Positions 20,016 to 27,728 of a stretch of DNA of 64,000 nt are shown here, piece after piece. Source of the stretch: Candidatus Defluviicoccus seviourii. Its GTDB lineage: Bacteria; Pseudomonadota; Alphaproteobacteria; Rhodospirillales; Defluviicoccaceae. Location of the stretch: the NCBI GenBank assembly GCA_900609035.2, contig UXAT02000001.1, positions 62,001 to 126,000 on the forward strand. Direction: 5' to 3'. Each line of letters starts with the position of its first letter. Within the stretch, counting starts at the first letter, position 1. The translations under genes and the position numbers were made by a program. The notes under the pieces were generated by a model. That model was not told where the DNA came from. It made no database searches and saw only the letters and a program-made list of their open reading frames with translations.

Positions 20016-21245
20016 TCAGCCGGCTTTGAGGATTTTCGCCACGCGGTTCAGCCGCAGGCGCGCCGTCGCCGGCATGCCGGAACCGAGGAGCGGCTGCAGG
20101 TAGTCGACGAAGGCTGGCGTGACGTCGTGGTTGTTCTCATGCAAGAACTCATCCGGCATCACGCGGGTCTTGCCGGCGATGTCGGCCAGTGGGCTCAGCT
20201 GGTACTCGACGGCGTAGGTGCCAACCCGGTGGATGGTGACCGAACCGGTGTGATTGCCCGCGGAATCCCCGAAGTGGGCGTACTGCACCGCCTTCTCGCC
20301 AACCTCGCGCGCCTCGCGCTGATCGACATCGGACACGCAGCCGAGGAAGGAGCGCTGCAGGTAGCCGAAGGTGTCGCCGCGGACGCGGGTGATGTTGGTG
20401 TGATCCTTGATGTAGTCGGTCAGAAGGTCGGCGAGAGCACCGGAGCCGGACAACTGGATGTTGCCGTGCGCGTCGCGCTCGACCTGCTTTGCCAGCTTGG
20501 TGATGATCGGCTGGCCGCTTTCGTCGTGGATGCCTTCCGACGCGGCGACGATGCAGCGGCCGTACTTGTTGTAGACCTCGCGCACGTCCTTGACGAAATC
20601 ATCGAGGCTGAACACCCGCTCCGGCACGTAGATCAGGTGCGGGCCGTCGTCCTCGTACTTGCGTCCGAGCGCCGAGGCGGCGGTGAGGAAACCGGCGTGG
20701 CGGCCCATGACGATGGCAACGTACACGCCCGGCAGCGCCCGGTTGTCGAGGTTGGCGCCGGCGAAGGCGAGGGCCACGAACCGCGCCGCCGACGGAAAGC
20801 CGGGAACGTGGTCATTGACCATCAGATCGTTGTCGATGGTCTTCGGCACGTGCACACAAACGAGCGGATAATCGGCCGCTTTCGCCTGCTCACTCAGGAT
20901 GCGCAGCGTGTCGGAGGAGTCATTACCGCCGATGTAGAAGAAGGTCTCGATGGCGTGTGCGCGCAGGACCTTGAAGATCTCTCCGCAGTACTTCTCGTCC
21001 GGCTTGTCGCGAGTCGAGCCGAGGCCCGAGCACGGCGTGTCACCGACCATCTCCAGGTTATGGGTGGTCTCCCGCGTCAGGTCGAAAAAGTCCTCGTTGA
21101 TGATGCCGCGGACGCCGTGGTAGGCGCCGTAGACCCGGTCGACCGAGGCGATCTTGCGGGATTCGATGACCACGCCCGCCATCGAATGATTGATGACCGC
21201 GGTCGGCCCGCCGCCCTGGGCGACGAGAATTTTACCCTTTAACAT
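20016..21245 (-). CDS. pfp: Diphosphate-dependent 6-phosphofructokinase
   Basis: Interconverts fructose 6-phosphate and fructose 1,6-bisphosphate, probably with PPi instead of ATP. 409 residues from ATG 21245, with GGAGGCG just upstream. N-terminal loop AQGGGPTAVIN binds phosphate. GGNDSSDT near residue 103 places Asp at the position of E. coli Gly104, and PKTIDNDL supplies the Lys after it; Asp plus Lys at these two places is the PPi signature in this family. MGRHAGFLTAASAL and RGDTFGYLQRS follow. The conserved Asp preceding the specificity Asp is Asn here, which is not typical of ATP enzymes. The reversible reaction would suit glycogen cycling. Confidence 0.9.
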   Translation of the reverse strand: MLKGKILVAQGGGPTAVINHSMAGVVIESRKIASVDRVYGAYHGVRGIINEDFFDLTRETTHNLEMVGDTPCSGLGSTRDKPDEKYCGEIFKVLRAHAIETFFYIGGNDSSDTLRILSEQAKAADYPLVCVHVPKTIDNDLMVNDHVPGFPSAARFVALAFAGANLDNRALPGVYVAIVMGRHAGFLTAASALGRKYEDDGPHLIYVPERVFSLDDFVKDVREVYNKYGRCIVAASEGIHDESGQPIITKLAKQVERDAHGNIQLSGSGALADLLTDYIKDHTNITRVRGDTFGYLQRSFLGCVSDVDQREAREVGEKAVQYAHFGDSAGNHTGSVTIHRVGTYAVEYQLSPLADIAGKTRVMPDEFLHENNHDVTPAFVDYLQPLLGSGMPATARLRLNRVAKILKAG

Positions 21246-21514
21246 GGCTGTTCGCCTCCGCTACCCCTTTGAAAGCAAGAAAAGATCTTGAAGACACGCT
21301 TGATCAGGCGCGCCGGCCACCAAGCTCTGCACGGCGCCGATGATTTTGGCGGCACCCTATCACGGCGAAATAGCCCGGCAAAGGCCAATATCCGCATGGC
21401 GAGCGGCACGAACGCCTCGGGACATTCGCGCCGTTGCCAGTGGCGCTGCGATCGTCGATCATGCCGGCCTTGGCTTGGCGGCGATTGGAAGCGACAACAT
21501 ATGAGGGACGAGCG

Positions 21515-21718
21515 ATGAGCGGCTGGGGCTGTCCGCACGAGGTGCAAGGAAATTGCCAGCGCGTCCAAGGCCGGCCATGCGATCCTGGCATGAAGGGCTG
21601 CATCCTGTTCGGCCGCTTCGTCTGGAGCACCGAGGCCAAGAACAGGCCGCAACGGCCAGCACGGCCCGCAGTGGCGGCGCGCGCGGGAGAGAAATCCTCC
21701 GACGGCGGCAAAGCCTGA
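21515..21718 (+). CDS. Small Cys-rich hypothetical protein
   Basis: 67 residues from ATG 21515, preceded by GAGGGACG. Four cysteines lie in the first half in the order CPHE, NC, PC-DPGMKGC, a pattern that looks like a small metal-binding or structural Cys site. The C-terminal half is basic and Ala/Pro-rich and probably disordered. I recall similar 'CPHE..G.C....PCDPGMKGC' proteins in other Rhodospirillales, without known function. It is upstream of, and probably co-transcribed with, the DUF2333 gene 37 bases later. Confidence 0.65.
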   Translation: MSGWGCPHEVQGNCQRVQGRPCDPGMKGCILFGRFVWSTEAKNRPQRPARPAVAARAGEKSSDGGKA

Positions 21719-21755
21719 GCCGGCCGCACGGAAACCATTTCAAGGGAGCATGGGG

Positions 21756-22736
21756 ATGCTAGGCGGCAGGAAACTGTTCGGCGGTCTCGGCGCCGGGGGA
21801 GAGGGATCGGCCGGCGGCGGCTGGCCGCTGTGGAGCAAAATCGCTGCGGTCGTAGCCGTCATGCTGCTGCTCGGCTATCCGATCGCGATGCTGATGGCGC
21901 ATCAGATCAACGACGACCCGGACTTTACCCCCGGTCCTGAGTTCGAGGTTGAGGGCGGCAGCCGTGCCGTCGCCATGGCTGCGGCCTTGATCCACCGCGA
22001 GGTGGTCGAGACCAAGTGGGTGGCGAACACGCCGTTTCCGTTCCCTTCGTCGTTCCTCGACAACATGCCGAACTTCCAGGTCGGCCTGATGTACGCGCTG
22101 TCGCGCTTTGCCGTCGAGATGACGGACTCGCTCGGTCGCGCCCGCGGCACCAGCCAGGTCGACCATGACCTCGATCACGCATCGGGGCTCTTGAAGTATG
22201 ACGGCACGATTTGGGTATGGGAGCCTTCGATCTCGATCTTCCCGACGGCGCGTGCCGAAACGCAGTACCAGGCCGGCATGCGGGCGCTGATGAACTACAA
22301 CAAGCGTCTCGCTGCCGGAGAGGCCGTGTTCGAAAAGCGCGCCGACAACCTGATTTCGTTGCTTGAACGGGTTGCTGCCGACCTCGGCGGCGTCTCGGCC
22401 GCGATCGATGCTCGACTGCAAGATGCCGGCGCCGGCTGGTTCGATACGCAGGCGGATGACGTGTTCTATGCCAACAAGGGCCGGCTTTACGGCTACGCTC
22501 TGTTGCTGCGCGCGCTGGGTCAGGATTTCGAGAGCATGCTCGCCGACCGCAACGTCGGCACCGTTTGGGAGCACATGATCGCCTCGATGGTGGAAGCCGC
22601 GTCACTGCGGCCACTCATCGTCTCAAACGGCTCGCCGGACGGGCTGATCTTCCCCAATCATCTGGCGGCGCAGGGCTTCCTCCTGCTGCGCGGCCGCATC
22701 CAGCTACGCGAGGTGGCGAACATCCTGGCGAAATAG
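21756..22736 (+). CDS. DUF2333 family membrane-anchored protein
   Basis: 326 residues from ATG 21756, which is 7 bases after GGGAG; an in-frame ATG at 21750 is too close to it. A glycine-rich N-terminus precedes one membrane helix (about 25-48, IAAVVAVMLLLGYPIAMLMAH). The remainder is a periplasmic, mostly helical domain with NTPFPFPSSFLDNMPNFQ and LLKYDGTIWVWEPS, patterns I associate with DUF2333. A later part, QADDVFYANKGRLYGYALLL, is also conserved. Function unknown; it may act at the envelope. Confidence 0.8.
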   Translation: MLGGRKLFGGLGAGGEGSAGGGWPLWSKIAAVVAVMLLLGYPIAMLMAHQINDDPDFTPGPEFEVEGGSRAVAMAAALIHREVVETKWVANTPFPFPSSFLDNMPNFQVGLMYALSRFAVEMTDSLGRARGTSQVDHDLDHASGLLKYDGTIWVWEPSISIFPTARAETQYQAGMRALMNYNKRLAAGEAVFEKRADNLISLLERVAADLGGVSAAIDARLQDAGAGWFDTQADDVFYANKGRLYGYALLLRALGQDFESMLADRNVGTVWEHMIASMVEAASLRPLIVSNGSPDGLIFPNHLAAQGFLLLRGRIQLREVANILAK

Positions 22737-22818
22737 GCTCTTTCCAACGGCTCCCGCTCGCCCGAAATTTGCCCGACAAGAGCGGGACAACGCTTGCGCG
22801 AGCGGGAGGGTTGGGAGC

Positions 22819-23541
22819 ATGGAGACACAGCAAGACACGAAGGAAAAGCCGATCTTCGGCGCGGCCGAAATTGGCGCGCTCGCCCACCTCTATCGAGGTG
22901 AGATGTATCAGAGCAAGATCTGGCGCGGCCGCCTCGATACGACGACCAATTGGGCGGTCGTGATTACCGGAATCGCCTTGTCGGCAACCTTTACCGATAT
23001 CAACGCGTCACCGATGCCGATCCTGCTTGTCAGCTGGGTCGTGGTCGCCTTCCTGCTATTCGAGGCGCGCCGCTATCTCTTCTATGATGTGTTTCGCGTC
23101 CGGGTGCGGGTCATGGAGATCAACTTCTATGGCCCGCTCTTGAGGGGGGAGGGGGTGCGCGTCGACAATGGCTGGAACGACGTTCTGGCCGAAGACTACA
23201 CCGACCTGCGCTTCCACATATCATTACTGGAGGCGGTGGGCCGGCGCCTGCGCCGAACCTACGGCTGGATCTTCGCGGCCCAGTTGGGCTGTTACCTTGC
23301 CAAGATCCTGGTTCATCCGGTGGCCGCGACGTCGCTCGCAGACTTGACCGAACGGGCGGCAATCGGTCCCATCAGCGGCGAACTCGCACTCGCCTTCGGG
23401 TTCCTCTTTCACGCGACCTGGGCCACGATCGCGGTGGCTACCTTGAGATCGCAGAAGGCGGTCGGCCTGCCGCACAAGCGCGTCGGACCCGACGTCATCT
23501 TGGCGTTTGCAGAAGCACCGCGGCCGAATGGCCGGCGTTGA
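22819..23541 (+). CDS. DUF2270 family integral membrane protein
   Basis: 240 residues. The N-terminal cytoplasmic part EIGALAHLYRGEMYQSKIWRGRLDTTTNWAV is the DUF2270 hallmark (motif core LYRGE and TNWAV). Two hydrophobic segments follow at about 50-65 and 68-85, then a soluble region with FRVRVRVMEINFYGP, and two more helices near 150-165 and 190-215. It ends shortly before the convergent PHB depolymerase gene. Role unknown. The 82-base gap after the DUF2333 gene permits an operon. Confidence 0.82.
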   Translation: METQQDTKEKPIFGAAEIGALAHLYRGEMYQSKIWRGRLDTTTNWAVVITGIALSATFTDINASPMPILLVSWVVVAFLLFEARRYLFYDVFRVRVRVMEINFYGPLLRGEGVRVDNGWNDVLAEDYTDLRFHISLLEAVGRRLRRTYGWIFAAQLGCYLAKILVHPVAATSLADLTERAAIGPISGELALAFGFLFHATWATIAVATLRSQKAVGLPHKRVGPDVILAFAEAPRPNGRR

Positions 23542-23569
23542 GAGGTGCGGCCGATCCGCGGGCAGCGAG

Positions 23570-23595
23570 GGCGGGCCGCCGTTGGACAACCCGCC
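23570..23595. terminator. Weak stem-loop between convergent genes
   Basis: GGCGGG at 23570-23575 pairs with CCCGCC at 23590-23595 around a 14-base loop. It lies between the DUF2270 gene and the depolymerase gene, but no T-run follows on either strand, so intrinsic termination is uncertain. Confidence 0.35.
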
Positions 23596-23607
23596 CAAGC
23601 CAGTGCA

Positions 23608-26280
23608 CTAGCCCGCCGCGTCGGCGGACACGGCCTCGCGCACCAGAATGCCGCCGACCCACGCCTTGGCAAACACCTCGAGGCAGACGTTGGCATTGGC
23701 GCTGACCTCGAATGTCAGCGTGACCGTGCGGCCGGCAAAGCCTGCGAGATCGATCCCGTCGCGCTCCGTCCATTCGCTCTCGGCGTAATCCATGCCGACG
23801 GCGGAGACCTCGTCGACGACGATGCCGTCAACAAGCACGGTGAACGCGGCCGTTGTCAGCATGTTGACGGCAGCGCTCAAGTCGAGCTTGCGAACGTAAC
23901 GCAAGCAAGGCGCGCGCCCGAGTGTGAGCTGGCGCGACACGGAGCGGACCTTGCTGCCGACATCGCAGCCAATGCCGGATGATGCGTAGCCAAACAGCAC
24001 CGGGCCGGAGGCGGCATCGGCGGATCCGGTGGATAGGCACTGCCAGCCATCGCCCGCCCAGCCGCTGCCGGCGAGGCCACCCGCCGGTTGCGCTGACGCT
24101 TGCTGCGCGCCCTTCAACAACCCCGCAGCCTCGAACGATTTGGCCAGGATCGCAGGGATATCGATGCCGAGCACCGATCCCTGGCCGCCGGTGCCGCTGC
24201 GCGGCTGTTCCGGCGACGGTTTCAGGAGACCCGCCGCTTCGAATGACTTGGTGAGGATGCCTTCGATGTCGATCCCGAGCGGGCCGCCGCCGCTCGCAGC
24301 TCCCTCGGTGCCGCGCCCTTTGAACAGCCCTGCCGCGGCGAGCGACTGGCTTACGAGCGCGCCCAAGTCGAGCGCCGGCGTTGGCTCTGCCGCAGGCCTC
24401 TTCGAGGCACGGTCGGCCGCTGGTGGTTCCTCCGCAGGACGGCCGGCTTTCGCGGGAGCAGGCGTGGTCTCGATCACGATTGCATCCTTGATGACGCGCG
24501 GCGCCGGCCGCGGCGGCGGAGCTGCCATTGTGGAAGTTTGCTCCCGCACCGGCTCGGCTTCGGGTGCAGGGGCTGCCGCCGGTGCGCCCACGGCAAGGCC
24601 CCAGGAGCGGGCAAGGAGCAGGGTTGAGGACAGACCGACATCGTGAATGAACGGGCCGGCCACACCGCAGCCATCGGGCCCGAACGGATGGATCGGTGCC
24701 CCGTGCGGCATGCCGGCGATCGTGTACGCCTCCATGACATCCTCACCTCCGGCATTGCGCCAGACGCGGCGGCGATGGCCGTTCAACGCTTCCTCGGCCG
24801 AATGCAGCGCTGGCAGCTGGTGGACGTCGGCCCACTGCTTGAGGATTTCCTCCGCGTTGGCGGGCTTGACCGTCTGATCGGCATCGCCATGCCAGACCGA
24901 GACCTTGGGCCACGGACCGGCGTGCGGGGAGGCCGAACGGACCCGGTCGCCCCATTCCTGCGCCGGACGCTCGCAGCCCTGAAAGATCACTTCAAAACCT
25001 TCCTGTAAGCCATTGGCACACTTGTACGGAACGGCGGCGATAATGGCACCGCCGGCAAACACGTCGGGGTAGGTGGCGAGCAGGACCGAGGTCATCGCGC
25101 CGCCGGCCGAAAGGCCGGTGACGAACACGCGCGATCGGTCGAGCCCGTGGCTCACGATCATGTGCTCGACCATCTGGCGGATCGACAGCGGTTCGCCCGC
25201 ATCGCGCTCCATGTCGCCCGGCTTGAACCAGTTGAAGCAGCGCAAGGGGTTGTTGCCACGCCGCTGCTCGGGATAAAGCACCGCGAAACCGTAACGGTCG
25301 GCAAGCTGCGACCAGCCGGTGCCGTAGTCGTAGGTGGCAGCCGTCTGCGTGCAGCCGTGGAGCACGACGACGAGCCCCGCTGCGGGCGCAAGCGTCGCCG
25401 GAACGTAGGTCAGCATGCGCAGATTGCCGGGATTGGAGCCGAATTCTGCCACCTCGACGAGACGGCTCGGCCGCTGTTCCAGCTTGTCAAGCGTCTCCTT
25501 TGCCTTGGCGGCGGTCGCGAGGAACTTCTGCCACGGGCGACGGTTGCGCCGCTCGCGCGCCAAGCTGGCAAGATTAGCGAGGTTGGTAAGCGTCGGGCCG
25601 AGTTCAAGCACGGTTCGTCTCCTTTCCTGCGGAACTGCCGTGAGAGCGCCGATCGCGATCAGCTTGCTCGCCGGCAGAAAGACACTGTGAAACAGGCCGG
25701 GATCGGCGGTGCCGCCCCGGTCGGGATCAAGCCATGCGGGCGGGCGGCTCCCTGCCGCCAACTCGTAGCGCTGCGTGAGAATGCTGCGACGGCCGTCCGC
25801 CCAGCGCGCAAGCTGCACGGCGGCGACGGGGAAGCCGCGGCTGACCCAGATGCCGAACAGTTCCTGCGCCAGGAGAGCGCGCGTCCCGCTGTCGCGGGCG
25901 TGGTCGAGCAGATGGGTAAGCGTGGCACCGAAGGAGAGCCTTCCGGCCAGGAGCGGGACCGGCCGACGGTTTTCAGCCCCCGTTCGGTAACGCGTCGCGC
26001 CAACGCTGACGCCGGGAGCGGCGGGATCGCTCGCAAGCGCGGTCGGCTGTAAAGCGCGGTAGCAGCGGACGGCATCGACGGTGTGGCTCTGCTGCGGCGC
26101 CGCCATGACGCCGATGAGAAGATCGGACGCGTAATCGGGCGTTGCCGGCGGCGCTCCGGGACCACGAGGGCCGGGCGGAACGAGCCCCTCCGTGATCATG
26201 AGCGTGACGCGGAAGCGGACATCGCGCCGCGACAGATCGAGGATCTCGGCAAGCCGCTCACTGAACTCATACCGGCGCAT
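23608..26280 (-). CDS. PHB depolymerase-family esterase fused to an N-terminal regulator-like region
   Basis: 890 residues if started at ATG 26280; the frame is also open to GTG 26310. Residues 1 to about 220 look unrelated to esterases: a helical start (MRRYEFSERLAEILDLS...), TPDYASDLLIG, then a hydrophilic region. From about 224 the protein is a type-1 PHB depolymerase/feruloyl-esterase-like hydrolase: LVVVLHGC, YPEQRRGNNPLRCFNWF, lipase box GLSAGG (Ser near 391), Asp in HGDADQTV (about 466) and His in MPHGAP (about 526). Three repeats of a DIxxIL..SFEAAGLLK motif and a C-terminal beta-rich domain follow. A strong internal ribosome site precedes GTG 25611, so a 667-residue form may be the main product. 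No clear signal peptide, so an intracellular or unusual export route is possible. Confidence 0.8.
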   Translation of the reverse strand: MRRYEFSERLAEILDLSRRDVRFRVTLMITEGLVPPGPRGPGAPPATPDYASDLLIGVMAAPQQSHTVDAVRCYRALQPTALASDPAAPGVSVGATRYRTGAENRRPVPLLAGRLSFGATLTHLLDHARDSGTRALLAQELFGIWVSRGFPVAAVQLARWADGRRSILTQRYELAAGSRPPAWLDPDRGGTADPGLFHSVFLPASKLIAIGALTAVPQERRRTVLELGPTLTNLANLASLARERRNRRPWQKFLATAAKAKETLDKLEQRPSRLVEVAEFGSNPGNLRMLTYVPATLAPAAGLVVVLHGCTQTAATYDYGTGWSQLADRYGFAVLYPEQRRGNNPLRCFNWFKPGDMERDAGEPLSIRQMVEHMIVSHGLDRSRVFVTGLSAGGAMTSVLLATYPDVFAGGAIIAAVPYKCANGLQEGFEVIFQGCERPAQEWGDRVRSASPHAGPWPKVSVWHGDADQTVKPANAEEILKQWADVHQLPALHSAEEALNGHRRRVWRNAGGEDVMEAYTIAGMPHGAPIHPFGPDGCGVAGPFIHDVGLSSTLLLARSWGLAVGAPAAAPAPEAEPVREQTSTMAAPPPRPAPRVIKDAIVIETTPAPAKAGRPAEEPPAADRASKRPAAEPTPALDLGALVSQSLAAAGLFKGRGTEGAASGGGPLGIDIEGILTKSFEAAGLLKPSPEQPRSGTGGQGSVLGIDIPAILAKSFEAAGLLKGAQQASAQPAGGLAGSGWAGDGWQCLSTGSADAASGPVLFGYASSGIGCDVGSKVRSVSRQLTLGRAPCLRYVRKLDLSAAVNMLTTAAFTVLVDGIVVDEVSAVGMDYAESEWTERDGIDLAGFAGRTVTLTFEVSANANVCLEVFAKAWVGGILVREAVSADAAG
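25609..25627 (-). promoter_or_regulatory. Internal ribosome-binding site and GTG start inside the depolymerase frame
   Basis: On the minus strand AGGAAAGGAGACGAACC is followed immediately by GTG at 25611-25609, in frame with the esterase part. Orthologous esterases begin at about this point (Ser/Leu-rich helix then LVEVAEFGSNPG). The site suggests a second, shorter translation product or the true start. Confidence 0.6.
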
Positions 26281-26335
26281 CGCTGTGACCATAGGCAAAG
26301 GGTCTAGCACGGCCGGGGTTCGCAGGCGAGAGTTT

Positions 26336-26358
26336 TTTAGTAAGTGATATAAACTAAA
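26336..26358. promoter_or_regulatory. Inverted repeat upstream of the depolymerase gene
   Basis: TTTAGT at 26336-26341 and ACTAAA at 26353-26358 form a perfect 6-bp inverted repeat with an 11-base spacer in a strongly AT-rich patch (26331-26392), 56 bases before the depolymerase start. It looks like a binding site for a dimeric repressor; the regulator is unknown. Confidence 0.4.
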
Positions 26359-26403
26359 TTACTGTTTGCTATTTGTTCTCTTTTCAAACGTGCGCAAACA
26401 TCC

Positions 26404-26670
26404 TCACTCGATACCGCCGAGGCTGAAAGAGATCTGCCTGCCCACCAGGAATCCGGCGAAGGCGGAGAGAACATGCAGTGCCCCGATTGAGGCCAGCCAG
26501 AGAAAGAACACGATCGCGGCGGCTAGCCGAAGGCCGCCAACGAGCTTGCCGGTCCATGCCGGCGCCCCGCCAGCGGCCAACATCGCTATCCACTGCATCG
26601 ATCCGTAGTAGCCGAAGCCGACGATCAAGCCGAGCGCTGCGTAACTCAGGACCAGTTCAGTGGTTTCCAT
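26404..26670 (-). CDS. AtpR-like small membrane protein (N-ATPase subunit family)
   Basis: 88 residues, ATG 26670 preceded by AAGGGA. Three hydrophobic segments (about 8-30, 42-62 and 66-82). The pattern LGLIVGFGYYGSMQW, then a loop, then LRLAAAIVFFLW with an Arg in the second helix, and FAGFLVGRQ at the end resembles AtpR, the small subunit of Na+-type N-ATPases that packs against the c-ring. No other ATPase subunit gene is nearby, so it is an orphan. A generic three-helix membrane protein cannot be excluded. Confidence 0.5.
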   Translation of the reverse strand: METTELVLSYAALGLIVGFGYYGSMQWIAMLAAGGAPAWTGKLVGGLRLAAAIVFFLWLASIGALHVLSAFAGFLVGRQISFSLGGIE

Positions 26671-26691
26671 CGTAAGTCCCTTGAAGACAGT

Positions 26692-26747
26692 GCTGGCGGC
26701 TGCGCCCGTCGGCTGAAAACGGGCTGGCCATCACCGATCCCGCCAGC
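26692..26747 (-). promoter_or_regulatory. Stem-loop leader before the AtpR-like gene
   Basis: GCTGGCGG at 26692-26699 pairs with CCGCCAGC at 26740-26747, enclosing a second hairpin (CCCGT with ACGGG around CGGCTGAAA). It lies 22 bases upstream of the AtpR-like start on the minus strand. It does not match a riboswitch class that I recognise. It could also terminate transcription from the 56-aa gene upstream. Confidence 0.35.
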
Positions 26748-26803
26748 GCCGCTGGTGAAGCGCTCATCAGGGCTCGGTGGATGACCTGTTGGAACCCAAA
26801 CAC

Positions 26804-26974
26804 TTATTGGTCCTCGCGCGGGCTGGCTTCTGCCTGCGCCTCCGTTCCCTCGTCCTGACCCGTCTTGTTCTTGGCTGTCCGTTCGGACCGGGCTTCGTCG
26901 CGCTTGGCGCGCTTCGCGGCCTTGGCGCGTTCGCGCTCCATCCGGTCGGCATGATAATTGGGTTTGCGTGGCAT
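26804..26974 (-). CDS. Small conserved basic protein (MPRKPNYHADRMERERAK type)
   Basis: 56 residues, ATG 26974 to TAA 26804-26806. The sequence begins MPRKPNYHADRMERERAKAA and continues as a highly charged Lys/Arg/Glu/Ala helix. The last third is acidic (QDEGTEAQAEASPRED). Similar tiny proteins that start MPRKPNY and contain MERERAKAAK occur widely in alphaproteobacteria; no function is known to me. Its shortness makes it easy to miss in annotation. Its start has a moderate purine stretch upstream (GAGGGAGGGCTGA). Confidence 0.75.
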   Translation of the reverse strand: MPRKPNYHADRMERERAKAAKRAKRDEARSERTAKNKTGQDEGTEAQAEASPREDQ

Positions 26975-27307
26975 TCAGCCCTCCCTCGGTCACCTCATCG
27001 CTTTCGTTTGCTCCCAACAGTGCGCAGAACAGGACGGTGTTCGTCAACCCAATGTCGCAAAGCATGGGCCCAATGTCGCTGAGCCAGGGAACGCCGCAAT
27101 GCGCGCACGGCGCCCACCGATCGCGCTCCATGAAAAAAGTCTTGTAAAAAGGAGGATCTTCCTATATTGATTCGTCAAGACCGGCTGCAGACGAGGCCGT
27201 GACTCCCGCCGATGGAGGTAACGCTCTGCCTGGTTCCATCATGTTGCTGGGGCAGCACGACCATCGTCGGCATCCGGTTGTCAACAGCGAAATAGGAATA
27301 TGCGCTC
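26975..27307. other. Gene-free stretch with possible promoter
   Basis: 333 bases. Near 27145-27172 lie TTGTAA and TATATT, 15 bases apart, flanking GGAGGATCTTCC; this could be a weak promoter for the 27308 gene. A minus-strand frame reaching 27131 has odd composition and overlaps the 56-aa gene, so I do not call it. Confidence 0.35.
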
Positions 27308-27580
27308 ATGACAATCGCTCTCGTTGATGGATTCTTCACCGAAGCCGGCAGCTCGGACCAGGTGAGCCTTAAGGATCGCTTCAATCTCAGCCTGCACGGC
27401 AACTTCACCGCGAACGTGGTCCTGCAACGGTCCTTTGACCGAGGCGTCACTTGGCATGCAGTGGAGACGCTCACCGCGCCGATTCAGACGACCGGTGACG
27501 AACCAGAGGCCTACGTCAACTATCGCCTGTCCTGCACCAGTTATACGGCAGGTCCGGTTTTCTACCGCCTGAGCCAATAA
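27308..27580 (+). CDS. Small beta-rich hypothetical protein
   Basis: 90 residues, with AGGAAT upstream of the ATG. Alternating strand-like pattern: FNLSLHGNFTANVVLQRSFD, WHAVETLTAP and VNYRLSCTSYTAGPVFYRLSQ. The layout (LxLxGxFxAxVxLQRSFDxGxxW ... YRLxC) resembles small phage-associated or surface beta-sandwich proteins seen near structural genes, but there are no phage genes around it. No signal peptide. Function unknown. Confidence 0.6.
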   Translation: MTIALVDGFFTEAGSSDQVSLKDRFNLSLHGNFTANVVLQRSFDRGVTWHAVETLTAPIQTTGDEPEAYVNYRLSCTSYTAGPVFYRLSQ

Positions 27581-27728
27581 CGTTGCGGCAACGGCCGGGC
27601 AGTACGGGCAACAGGCAAGGCGCTGGCCGCATCAGTGAGGAGGCGCGGGACAAACCAAGCCACCGCACATGCGCCACCCGGGCGCTCCGTGCGCAGAGCC
27701 CTCTTGCGCCTCCAAGCCTGGGGCGAGC

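Noticed and set aside
20127-21242. Plus-strand frame opposite the phosphofructokinase gene
   Set aside because: Antisense shadow; the minus-strand product has complete family motifs.
26646-27131. Minus-strand frame of 161 codons covering the region around the 56-aa gene
   Set aside because: Different frame from the conserved 56-aa protein, low-complexity translation and no good ribosome site.
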